From Thermodesulfobacteriota bacterium (GTDB lineage: Bacteria > Desulfobacterota > Desulfobacteria > Desulfobacterales > RPRI01), in assembly GCA_030836965.1 (NCBI GenBank), contig JAUPLM010000315.1:1-14604 (forward strand): a DNA stretch of 14,604 nt, given 5' to 3'. Under the pieces are notes generated by a model. The model ran no database searches. It was not told the DNA's origin and saw only the letters and a list, made by a program, of their open reading frames with translations. A program made the position numbers and the translations under genes. Shown here piece by piece: positions 1 to 6,827 of this stretch (positions are counted from its first letter, which is position 1; each line of letters starts with the position of its first letter).

Positions 1-78
1 AGCGCGTTTGCAGCCAATCTTGCGGCGATCAAATCAACGCGCCAGATGGTTCTTAAAGCGCTTGAAATAGGGAAATAG
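1..78 (+). CDS. flgC: Flagellar basal-body rod protein FlgC, C-terminal end (partial)
   Basis: Frame 1 is open from the first base to a TAG at 76-78 and encodes the last 25 residues of a protein ending KALEIGK. The segment with FAANLAAIKSTRQM followed by VLKALEIG matches the conserved C-terminal helix of FlgC, a proximal rod subunit that packs around the axial channel in the periplasm. In the family this helix pairs with the N-terminal helix to build the rod's inner tube. The position directly before fliE is the standard flgB-flgC-fliE order. The start and most of the gene lie outside the window. The identification rests on a short but characteristic tail plus context. Confidence 0.85.
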   Translation, partial: SAFAANLAAIKSTRQMVLKALEIGK

Positions 79-121
79 TTCCCAGCTTGCGAAAAAACAT
101 CTTTTTACGCGGGGATTAAAA

Positions 122-412
122 ATGAGCGAACTTAAAATAGAGAATGCCGGTCAACCCGGTCTTATCAGAACCGGACAATCAAGACCGGCGGATTCAACCG
201 GTTTCGGGAAAGCCATGAAAGCGGCTATAGATAATGTAAACAGCCTCGACAGGGATGCGGACATATCTGTACTCAAGATGCTTGAAGGCAAAGAAGAAAT
301 ACACAAGACTATGATAGCGCTTCAGAAAGCCGATGTATCCATGAGAATGCTTCTTTCGGTAAGAAATAAGGTTATCGAGGCTTATAGAGATATAATGCAC
401 ATGCAGTTCTAA
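122..412 (+). CDS. fliE: Flagellar hook-basal body complex protein FliE
   Basis: This 96-residue protein has the usual FliE length of roughly 100. FliE is the small adaptor joining the MS ring (FliF) to the proximal rod and is an early export substrate. The C-terminal half carries the family signature: a helix with MLEGKEEIHKTMIALQKADV, then RNKVIEAYRDIMHMQF, closely matching the conserved RNKV-EAY-IM-MQ ending. The N-terminal 30 residues are disordered-looking and contain GFG, as in other FliE proteins. The start at 122 is supported by GGGG at 111-114, seven bases upstream. It follows flgC by 43 bases and precedes fliF by 164 bases, so it is probably cotranscribed with flgB-flgC. Confidence 0.93.
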   Translation: MSELKIENAGQPGLIRTGQSRPADSTGFGKAMKAAIDNVNSLDRDADISVLKMLEGKEEIHKTMIALQKADVSMRMLLSVRNKVIEAYRDIMHMQF

Positions 413-576
413 GCAGTCGTGTCGGCACCTGACCCCGGTAAAAGGGATCCTTATCAGCACTCTCTTGAGGGGGCATGTGTATTAACGAAATTAATTTTTA
501 ATTACTAACCATGCGCCGGTAACAGGTCGCTTAAAATCGCTCCCATCGGGATGGATCGGGAATAAGAGCTTATAAA

Positions 577-2148
577 ATGAATGAATCTCTGCTTCAATTC
601 GTAAATTTCGTAAAATCACTGCCGGTTTCGAAAAAAATCAGCATTGCCGCAGCAATTCTGCTTCTGACAGCGGCATTTGCAGCGATGTTCATGATGGCAA
701 ACCAGGTGGAATACCGGGTTCTTTTCAACAATCTTTCCGCCCAGGACGCGGGCGCCGTTATAACCAGGCTGAAAGAAAAAAATATTCCCTACAAAATTGA
801 GGGGGGCGGCTCCCTGATTATGGTTCCCGCCGAACAGGTATATGAATTACGCCTGGGGCTTATGGGTGACGGACTGCTTAAAGACGGGCAGGTAGGTTTC
901 GAAATATTCGACAAGACCGACTTTAAAACCACTCAGTTCGTTCAGGGACTCAACTACCAGAGAGCTCTTCAGGGCGAACTGGCAAGGACGATAGGAAGTT
1001 TTAAGGAAGTAAAAAATGCCAGGGTATTTATCGTTCTGCCCAAAGAAACGCTTTTTGTCGAAGATGCCAAACCGGCTTCAGCTTCGATCCTGCTGGACCT
1101 GAAGTCAAGCCTGCCTCCCGAAAGGCTCGCGGCGATCATTCATCTTACCGCAGGAGCCGTTGAAGGGCTCGATCCTGAGCAGGTGACGGTCGTTGACACA
1201 AAAGGGAGGGTAATTTTCAAAGGCGGAAATAAAAATGAAACGGATACTCTCCTGAGCAATAATCAGCTCGATTACAAATCCAAAATTGAAGACGAAACGG
1301 GTAAAAACGTTCAAAGCATGCTGGAAGGCATCATCGGACCCGGCAACGCAATCGTCAGGGTGAATGCCGAGATAGATTTCAATAAAACCAACCTGAACGA
1401 AGAGGAGTATGATCCGTCGGCCGCGGTTGTAAGAAGCAAGAGAGATGCCGAAGAGTCCTCTCAGGCAGGAGGAAACACAACGCCGGAAGCATCGACATCA
1501 GCTGTCAACATGCGGACCGGGATCGTTCCTGCCGAAGCCGTGATTCAAAACGGAAAAACAAAAAAGGAGTCGCTTACCAATTACGAAATAAACAAGGTTA
1601 CGAGAACGGTATTTATACCCGCCGGAACCGTAAAGCGCCTCTCGGTAGCGGCTGTTATCGACGGAACCTATGAAACGGAAAAGATGCAGGACGGAACAGT
1701 AAAGAGAAAATATATCGCAAGGACGGAAGATGAATTGAAGAAGTTCGAGGATCTGGTTAAAAGCGCGATGGGCTATAGTGAAGACCGCGAGGATCTGATT
1801 TCAGTGAGCTCCATACCTTTTTCAGATGCGGTATCGGTCGAAAACATGATGGAAGCTGATTCATCAGGTTTTGAGTATGAGTCTTTTTTCCGTAATTACG
1901 GTAAAATGATACTGAACATTTTCCTGGTGGCCGCCGTCTTTTTTCTCCTCGTCAGGCCGCTGTTGAACAGTTTGAAGAATATGTCCGGAGAGCCCGCAGC
2001 AGGCTTGAGAGAGCTTCCGGCGGGTGCTCCCGGGAATCTCAGGCTTCCGGGGTCGGAGACCCAGAACCGCAGGGAAAGGCTTCTTGAAATAAGTAAAAGC
2101 AATCCTGAAAAAACCGAGCAGCTTATCAAGGGATGGATAGGCGAGTGA
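577..2148 (+). CDS. fliF: Flagellar MS-ring protein FliF
   Basis: FliF (523 residues) forms the MS ring in the inner membrane, the assembly platform for export gate, rotor and rod. Visible organisation: transmembrane helix 1 at about residues 21-40; the periplasmic YscJ/FliF ring-building domain at about 45-215, including GLNYQRALQGELARTI and a VVLP-like segment (FIVLPKETLF); the second FliF domain with the conserved NYEINKVTRTVFIPAG from residue 335; transmembrane helix 2 at about 444-463; and a cytoplasmic tail ending RRERLLEISKSNPEKTEQLI then KGWIGE, the usual FliG-binding segment. Length is near the family norm (about 520-560). The start at 577 has a modest AAGAG at 564-568. A second ATG at 581 is out of frame. 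fliG follows after 15 bases. Confidence 0.97.
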   Translation: MNESLLQFVNFVKSLPVSKKISIAAAILLLTAAFAAMFMMANQVEYRVLFNNLSAQDAGAVITRLKEKNIPYKIEGGGSLIMVPAEQVYELRLGLMGDGLLKDGQVGFEIFDKTDFKTTQFVQGLNYQRALQGELARTIGSFKEVKNARVFIVLPKETLFVEDAKPASASILLDLKSSLPPERLAAIIHLTAGAVEGLDPEQVTVVDTKGRVIFKGGNKNETDTLLSNNQLDYKSKIEDETGKNVQSMLEGIIGPGNAIVRVNAEIDFNKTNLNEEEYDPSAAVVRSKRDAEESSQAGGNTTPEASTSAVNMRTGIVPAEAVIQNGKTKKESLTNYEINKVTRTVFIPAGTVKRLSVAAVIDGTYETEKMQDGTVKRKYIARTEDELKKFEDLVKSAMGYSEDREDLISVSSIPFSDAVSVENMMEADSSGFEYESFFRNYGKMILNIFLVAAVFFLLVRPLLNSLKNMSGEPAAGLRELPAGAPGNLRLPGSETQNRRERLLEISKSNPEKTEQLIKGWIGE

Positions 2149-2163
2149 TAAAAGATTAATGAC

Positions 2164-3177
2164 ATGATGGACAGCCATAAAAAATTGAACGGGGTACAGA
2201 AAGCCGCCATTTTTCTGATGGTTATGGGTGAAGAGTTCACTACCGCTTTTTTTAAAAAAGCTGATCCCAAGACCGTCAGGGATATCGGATTGCATATGTC
2301 TGAAATAGCCTATGTTCCCCCCGACGTGTTAAGCTCCGTGATGGATGAATTCGAGCGAAAATTCGAAAACGGTTCGTCTTTTTCATTATCCGGAAAAAGA
2401 TTTCTGAAACAAGTGGCCGATAAATCCCCCGGCGAGTCTGCGATAAGGGATCTTTGCAAATCAATCGAAAGGGGGGGAGATAAGATTCCTTTCATCGAGC
2501 TTGCGACTCTACCGGCGCAAAGCGCTATCAACATGTTCAAGGGAGAGCATCCACAGACCGTTGCCCTGATCCTTTCAAACCTTCCTCAGGAGAAAGCCGC
2601 GGAAATACTCAACCTCTTTCCGGATGATCTCAAGGCCGACATAGCATACAGGATAATGCAGATCGGCGATGTCCAGAATGACGTCATAGAGGATCTTGAT
2701 GAGATGATAAGAAAAGAGATAACCGGAATGGGAACCGATTCAATAATAAAATTCGACGGTATCGAGGCGCTGGTCGGAATTTTAAACGAAGTGGACCGTA
2801 AGACTGAAGCATGCATCATCTCACATATTGAGAAAGAAGACGGGGATATGGCCGAGAAGATAAGACAGAAGATGTTTGTCTTTGAGGATCTGCTGAGAGT
2901 TGATGACAAGAGCTTCAGGGAGATTCTTAAAAATATAGGCAATGAAGTTCTGGTAAGAGCTTTGAAGACAGCCTCGGAAGATATGAAACAGAAAATTTTC
3001 AAGAATTTATCCGAAAGGGCCTCGGAAATGCTCAAAGACGATCTCGATGTTCTCGGTCCCGTGAGACTGAAAGAGGTTGAGGATAACCAGCAGCAGATAC
3101 TCAGGGCAGCCAAGAAGCTGGAGGCTGAAGGCCGTATCGTACTCTCCGGAAAGGGAAAAGAGGATGTATTTGTCTGA
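2164..3177 (+). CDS. fliG: Flagellar motor switch protein FliG
   Basis: FliG (337 residues) is the rotor protein that couples the MS ring to the C ring and receives torque from MotA. The N-terminal domain (about 1-100) binds FliF. The middle domain contains the EHPQ motif at residues 128-131, followed by TVALILSNLPQEKAAEIL. The C-terminal domain (about 200-337) keeps the charged torque helix: Arg285 and the Asp292-Asp293 pair (in SERASEMLKDDL), then GPVRL at 298-302. These correspond to the E. coli residues that interact electrostatically with MotA, so the rotor interface looks fully functional. The Shine-Dalgarno before 2164 is weak, and the second codon is also ATG, so the true start could be 2167. 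The end overlaps fliH by 14 bases. Confidence 0.97.
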   Translation: MMDSHKKLNGVQKAAIFLMVMGEEFTTAFFKKADPKTVRDIGLHMSEIAYVPPDVLSSVMDEFERKFENGSSFSLSGKRFLKQVADKSPGESAIRDLCKSIERGGDKIPFIELATLPAQSAINMFKGEHPQTVALILSNLPQEKAAEILNLFPDDLKADIAYRIMQIGDVQNDVIEDLDEMIRKEITGMGTDSIIKFDGIEALVGILNEVDRKTEACIISHIEKEDGDMAEKIRQKMFVFEDLLRVDDKSFREILKNIGNEVLVRALKTASEDMKQKIFKNLSERASEMLKDDLDVLGPVRLKEVEDNQQQILRAAKKLEAEGRIVLSGKGKEDVFV

Positions 3178-3895
3178 TAATAAGAATCTGAAAAAATACG
3201 AGATAAAATCCTTCGACGAATCTTGCCCGGTTCAGGTAAAAGACGAAAAGAAGATCTTTACGGCATACCGGGAAGGCGGGGTAAAAAAGGCGGTTTTCTT
3301 TCCAATTTACGGCAGTGGTGATTGTCAGGCAAATGATGCTTTCGATATATCGGGGACGGCGGCGGCGGAAAGAGAAGCAAGGCTTGAGCGCGAAGCGTAT
3401 GAGAAAGGATTTGCTCAGGGCGAAAAAGACGGGCTTGAACTAGGGGCGGCAAAAGCCGGGAAAATATCTGCGCAGATAGAAAAGCTGCTGGAAGAAATCA
3501 GCCGGTTACGGGCGGATCTCATAAAACAGTATGAAAAAGATATATTGAAACTAGTTTGCGCGGTTGCACAAAAAATTGTCTGCCGCGAGGTTGCGCTGGA
3601 TAATACCGCGGTCAGGGAGGCGGTCATCAGATCGATTGACCTTGCAACCGAAAAGCGTTCCGTTCATCTTAAGGTAAATAAGGAAGATTTCGATTATATT
3701 GAGGGGATGAAACCCGAATTATTCGCCAGATTCAATGAACTGGGACAGGTGGTTGTTTCCGCCGATCCGGGTGTAAAAAGAGGCGGATGTTTTCTTGAAA
3801 CATCTTACGGCGATGTCGACGCCCGTATGGAGACTCAGCTCGATCTTATACAGCGGACACTTGAAAATGCATATGCGGGAAAACCGGATGAATGA
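3164..3895 (+). CDS. fliH: Flagellar export ATPase regulator FliH
   Basis: FliH forms an elongated dimer that binds one FliI, holds the ATPase at the C ring and restrains its activity in the cytoplasm. From the ATG at 3164 the product is 243 residues. The frame is open further upstream to 3077, but those extra 29 codons lie wholly inside fliG and look unlike FliH. The 3164 start has AAGGG at 3151-3155 and gives the 14-base overlap expected from translational coupling. Residues about 65-125 are rich in Glu, Lys and Ala with glycine-spaced repeats (EKGFAQGEKDG), typical of the FliH coiled stalk. The C-terminal domain has the family segment SADPGVKRGGCFLETSYGDV at about 199-218, followed by DARMETQLDLI. 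It precedes fliI as usual. Confidence 0.92.
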   Translation: MYLSDNKNLKKYEIKSFDESCPVQVKDEKKIFTAYREGGVKKAVFFPIYGSGDCQANDAFDISGTAAAEREARLEREAYEKGFAQGEKDGLELGAAKAGKISAQIEKLLEEISRLRADLIKQYEKDILKLVCAVAQKIVCREVALDNTAVREAVIRSIDLATEKRSVHLKVNKEDFDYIEGMKPELFARFNELGQVVVSADPGVKRGGCFLETSYGDVDARMETQLDLIQRTLENAYAGKPDE

Positions 3896-5219
3896 ACAAG
3901 GCGCAAATATAGACTGGAGCAGGTATCATGATCAGCTCAGCTCATGCAGATCTTTCAGGCTCCAGGGCAGAATAGTAAAACTTGCCGGTATCGTAGCCGA
4001 AGCGAACGGGCCCGGGCTTGGCGTGGGGAGTCTCTGCAGCATAGAGTCGGAGCCCGGACATAATATCAGGGCTGAAGTGGTCGGGTTCAACGACCGGAGG
4101 CTGATACTGATGCCCTTTGGCGAGCTGAGAGGCGTGCGGCCCGGGAGCCGTGTCGTTGGGATCTGCAGCAGCCCGGCGATGCCGGTCGGGGAGGCATATC
4201 TGGGAAGGGTTATCGACGGGTTGGGCCTGCCGATCGACGGAAAGGGAAACGTGCGGGCCGAGGACGAATACCCGCTCTACGGCAACCCCATAAATCCTCT
4301 CCGGAGGGGGATAATCAGGGAAGTAATGGACGTGGGAGTCAGAGCCATCAATGCCATGGTAACTCTCGGTAAGGGGCAGAGGATAGCGGTCATGGCAGGG
4401 TCAGGTGTCGGAAAAAGCGTGCTGATGGGCATGATGGCAAGGAATACAGCGGCGGATGTTTCTATAATTGCCCTAATCGGAGAGCGGGGCCGGGAGGTCA
4501 GGGAGTTTATCGAAAACAAACTGGGCGGTTCGGGGCTGAAGAAATCGATTGTGGTTGCGGCGACGTCGGATGCGCCGGCTCTCGTCAGGATCAGGTCGGC
4601 ATACGTAGCCACCACGCTTGCGGAGTATTTCAGAGATAAGGGCGCCGATGTTCTTCTTGTCATGGATTCCATAACAAGAGTCGCCATGTCGTTGAGAGAG
4701 ATAGGACTGGCCGCTGGAGAACCGCCGACAGCAAAAGGTTACACTCCCAGTGTATTCAGCCGCCTTCCGAAACTTCTTGAACGAGCTGGCAATATAGAGA
4801 AAAAAGGCAGCGTGACCGGAATATACAATGTTCTCGTAGAGGGAGATGATATGAATGAACCGGTTGCAGACTCGGTCCGTTCCATTGTAGACGGCCATAT
4901 AGTGCTTTCGAGAGCGATTGCGCACCGGGGCCACTACCCGGCGATAGATGTGCCGGCTAGCATAAGCAGGGTCATGAAAGACATAACCGGAGCGGACCAT
5001 CTTGCACGGGCAAGAAAAGCCGTTAAAACGCTGACGACCTACAGGGAGGCCGAGGATCTGATAAACATCGGCGCGTACGCCGACGGAAGCGATCCGGATA
5101 TCGATTTCGCCAAAAAAATGATCGGAAAGATCAATGCTTTCCTGCAGCAGGATATTAATCAAAAAGTGGGTTTTGATGAAAGCATTTCACAGCTCAATTC
5201 CCTGTTCGGAGCGAATTGA
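3888..5219 (+). CDS. fliI: Flagellum-specific export ATPase FliI
   Basis: FliI is the type III secretion ATPase that unloads and unfolds export substrates at the base of the flagellum. From the ATG at 3888 it is 443 residues, a normal length. Motifs seen: Walker A GSGVGKS at 171-177; the catalytic-glutamate segment LIGERGREV with Glu199; Walker B LLVMD at 256-260; and the T3S-ATPase signature PSVFSRLPKLLERAG at 287-301. The N-terminal beta-barrel domain runs through about residue 95. The frame extends upstream to 3795, but that segment is antiparallel to nothing recognisable and lies in fliH. The 3888 start gives an 8-base overlap with fliH and has GCGGGA at 3875-3880. An intermediate ATG at 3873 cannot be excluded. 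Confidence 0.96.
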   Translation: MNEQGANIDWSRYHDQLSSCRSFRLQGRIVKLAGIVAEANGPGLGVGSLCSIESEPGHNIRAEVVGFNDRRLILMPFGELRGVRPGSRVVGICSSPAMPVGEAYLGRVIDGLGLPIDGKGNVRAEDEYPLYGNPINPLRRGIIREVMDVGVRAINAMVTLGKGQRIAVMAGSGVGKSVLMGMMARNTAADVSIIALIGERGREVREFIENKLGGSGLKKSIVVAATSDAPALVRIRSAYVATTLAEYFRDKGADVLLVMDSITRVAMSLREIGLAAGEPPTAKGYTPSVFSRLPKLLERAGNIEKKGSVTGIYNVLVEGDDMNEPVADSVRSIVDGHIVLSRAIAHRGHYPAIDVPASISRVMKDITGADHLARARKAVKTLTTYREAEDLINIGAYADGSDPDIDFAKKMIGKINAFLQQDINQKVGFDESISQLNSLFGAN

Positions 5220-5220
5220 A

Positions 5221-5664
5221 ATGAAAAAGTTTTCATTCAGGCTTGAGAAGGTACTTAACTACCGTAAACACCTCGAAACCAGGGCCCGGATAGGATTGGC
5301 TGAAGCTGTCGGAGAGCGATGCAGAAGAGAAGCGTCGGTTAAAAGAATTGAAGAAATGCGCAGGGACTTATCGGATAAATGCGGCGGAGAGAAACAGATG
5401 GAGATTGATGTCTTCAGGTACCGGCTTTATCATGATTTTTTCCGGAAATTAAACGACGACAGACAAACCGCGGATATAGAACTTTTACAGGCGGATTTGT
5501 CTGTGAGCAGGCACAGGTCCGCTTTAATGAATGAATCGATGAAAAAAAAAGCTCTGGAGAGGTTAAAGGAGATTCAGTCGGTCAGGCACAGAGCTTTTTC
5601 CGATAAAGAGGAGCAAAAGGAGCTGGATGAAACGGCACTAATCAGCAAAGGGGAGGTTATATGA
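5221..5664 (+). CDS. fliJ: Flagellar export chaperone-escort FliJ
   Basis: From the ATG at 5221 this is a 147-residue, highly charged, all-helical protein beginning MKKFSFRLEKVLNYRKHLE, the typical FliJ opening (F-F-LE-VL-YR). FliJ is a two-stranded antiparallel coiled coil that sits in the FliI hexamer like the gamma subunit of F1-ATPase and escorts empty chaperones. Sequence identity in the family is low, so the call rests on the N-terminal motif, length, coiled-coil composition and position right after fliI. An upstream ATG at 5134 in the same frame lies inside fliI. The 5221 start has GGAG at 5208-5211 and leaves one base after the fliI stop. The stop overlaps the next start as ATGA. Confidence 0.9.
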   Translation: MKKFSFRLEKVLNYRKHLETRARIGLAEAVGERCRREASVKRIEEMRRDLSDKCGGEKQMEIDVFRYRLYHDFFRKLNDDRQTADIELLQADLSVSRHRSALMNESMKKKALERLKEIQSVRHRAFSDKEEQKELDETALISKGEVI

Positions 5665-6278
5665 AACCGCCGGCATATGTTCTTTTCACATTTCTGATAA
5701 TCCTCAAACTGATACTGGTATCGGTTTATCTGTTCAGTTCCGGACCGGTCCCGTTCTTCCTGAGCTCGAATGCCATTGCTTCCGAGAAGACAGCGGCCAC
5801 TGATATAAAAACCGATACAAAGATCAGCCGCCCTCAGACCGTTTTGCAGGAATCTCCTGAAACCGAGAGAGATATAAAAACGGGTGAACTCTCCCTGCTT
5901 TTGCAGAAAAAAGCCGAGCTTAAAGCTCAGGAGGAGGAGCTGTCGGCTATCAGGGATGAACTCAACGGGAAAATTGAACAGCTCACGCGTTTAAGGAATG
6001 AGATAAGGGCCGATCTGGCAAAAAAAGACGAGGTTGAAGGACAGAAATTAAAACAACTCGTGAAGGTCTATTCATCCATTAAACCTCAGAAAGCCGCGGA
6101 GCTTATAGAGAAACTGGACAGGAATTTCGCCGTCGACCTGCTTTCACAGATGAAGGGAGAGTCCGTGGGAGCGATCCTCTCTTTTCTGGACAAGGAGAAA
6201 GGGGCAAGAATCATAGAAGGACTGGGAGGCCGGGATCAGGCATATGTATCTACAAAGGATCCCTTTTCCCAGAGATAA
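5661..6278 (+). CDS. Membrane-anchored coiled-coil protein with MgtE_N/MotE-like domain
   Basis: This 205-residue protein has three visible parts. Residues about 6-27 are a hydrophobic N-terminal segment (signal anchor or signal peptide). Residues about 65-125 form a charged helical, probably coiled-coil region. Residues about 131-186 (KQLVKVYSSIKPQKAAELIE, then KLDRNFAVDLLSQMKGESVG) resemble the MgtE intracellular N-domain, a helical fold related to the FliG middle domain. Proteins of this build sit after fliJ in many delta-type flagellar clusters and are often named MotE family, after the rhizobial periplasmic MotC chaperone. Its start overlaps the fliJ stop (ATGA at 5661-5664), so it is cotranslated with the export genes. 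A role in motor or export assembly outside the cytoplasm is inference; no function is proven by sequence. Confidence 0.75.
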   Translation: MKPPAYVLFTFLIILKLILVSVYLFSSGPVPFFLSSNAIASEKTAATDIKTDTKISRPQTVLQESPETERDIKTGELSLLLQKKAELKAQEEELSAIRDELNGKIEQLTRLRNEIRADLAKKDEVEGQKLKQLVKVYSSIKPQKAAELIEKLDRNFAVDLLSQMKGESVGAILSFLDKEKGARIIEGLGGRDQAYVSTKDPFSQR

Positions 6279-6658
6279 ACGGACGGATATTGTTCCTTAT
6301 TTTCAACAGGGTGTACACTTCTAAATGGTTCAGGAGAGAATCGGGCGACATCTTCCCTTAAAACATTCCTGCCCGGAGTGTTTACAAGTACCATCATATA
6401 ATTATTTCTGACCACATTGATCAAAAAAGTTTCCCTCCCGTTATTGATTTATTCTGATAAAACATAATTCAACCGGATTATCAAGAAAAAATTGCCCCCC
6501 TATTATCCGCAAGCTTTCTCATGACAGGGAAATATTTTCCCTTTAATGCTTTTTCCGATGGGAAGATAGTTTCATTTCAGATGGCCGGGTATGGCCCGGA
6601 CGTATTCATGAGAAATACAACAATCCGTATTTACTGGATAAATAAATTTATTTAGATG
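6279..6658 (+). other. Non-coding stretch upstream of the hook-operon promoter
   Basis: No convincing gene is seen here on either strand. It is AT-rich and carries three short symmetrical sequences. The first is a perfect 7-bp stem, AGGGAAA-TAT-TTTCCCT, at 6526-6542, with a run of five T at 6550-6554 a little further on; it is a weak terminator candidate for the upstream operon. The second is CCGGG-N5-CCCGG at 6585-6599, which also reads as a 10-bp direct repeat, ATGGCCGGGT/ATGGCCCGGA, at 6581-6600. The third is a perfect 16-bp A/T palindrome at 6639-6654, ending four bases before the sigma-54 element. The CCGGG site lies about 90-100 bases before the predicted transcription start, where enhancer-binding proteins usually act. 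Confidence 0.5.
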
Positions 6659-6675
6659 TTGGTATGCCATTTGCT
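6659..6675 (+). promoter_or_regulatory. Sigma-54 (RpoN) promoter for fliK-flgD-flgE
   Basis: The sequence TTGGTATGCCATTTGCT has the invariant GG (6661-6662) and GC (6673-6674) separated by exactly ten bases, with TTTGCT matching the -12 element. Transcription would start near 6686, leaving a leader of about 140 bases before fliK. It is the only good match in this gap. RpoN control of hook genes is usual in polar-flagellate proteobacteria, so an enhancer-binding protein such as FlrC/FlbD is expected to act upstream. That regulator is not encoded in this window. Confidence 0.85.
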
Positions 6676-6827
6676 ATCTATGCAATCGGGATCATCTCCA
6701 ATAGAACCGGTGATCCGGAATCGAAGGGGGAAAGAATTTTATCTCCCGGAAGCAATCAGCGTGGAACGCGCTCTGTGACGGTTCAGGTAAAACGCTGACA
6801 AATTACGGGGAATCAGGGGTTTGATAT

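Noticed and set aside
101..109. CTTTTTACG between flgC and fliE, resembling one miniature-element end
   Set aside because: Only nine bases match and there is no partner end or flanking duplication nearby, so chance is likely.
440..465. GG-N10-GC spacing between fliE and fliF as a possible sigma-54 promoter
   Set aside because: Only the spacing fits; the -24 and -12 flanking bases match the consensus poorly compared with the two accepted promoters.
545..561. Direct repeat ATCGGGA...ATCGGGA just before the fliF ribosome site
   Set aside because: Seven bases repeated once; too short to call an operator without comparison to other genomes.
2586..3113. 175-codon minus-strand frame opposite fliG
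   Set aside because: Serine-rich low-complexity translation typical of antisense reading of a Glu/Lys/Asp-rich gene; fliG itself is certain.
3077..3163. Upstream extension of fliH (extra 29 residues)
   Set aside because: Lies entirely within the fliG C-terminal coding region; the 3164 start has a good ribosome site and normal FliH length.
4473..5162. 229-codon open frame on the minus strand opposite fliI
   Set aside because: It is a shadow of a strongly conserved ATPase gene; the translation shows no recognisable family and no ribosome site or room for a promoter.
6236..6424. 62-codon minus-strand frame at the end of the MgtE_N-like gene
   Set aside because: The only sizeable frame near the long gap, but it overlaps a real gene end, has no convincing start context and resembles nothing known.
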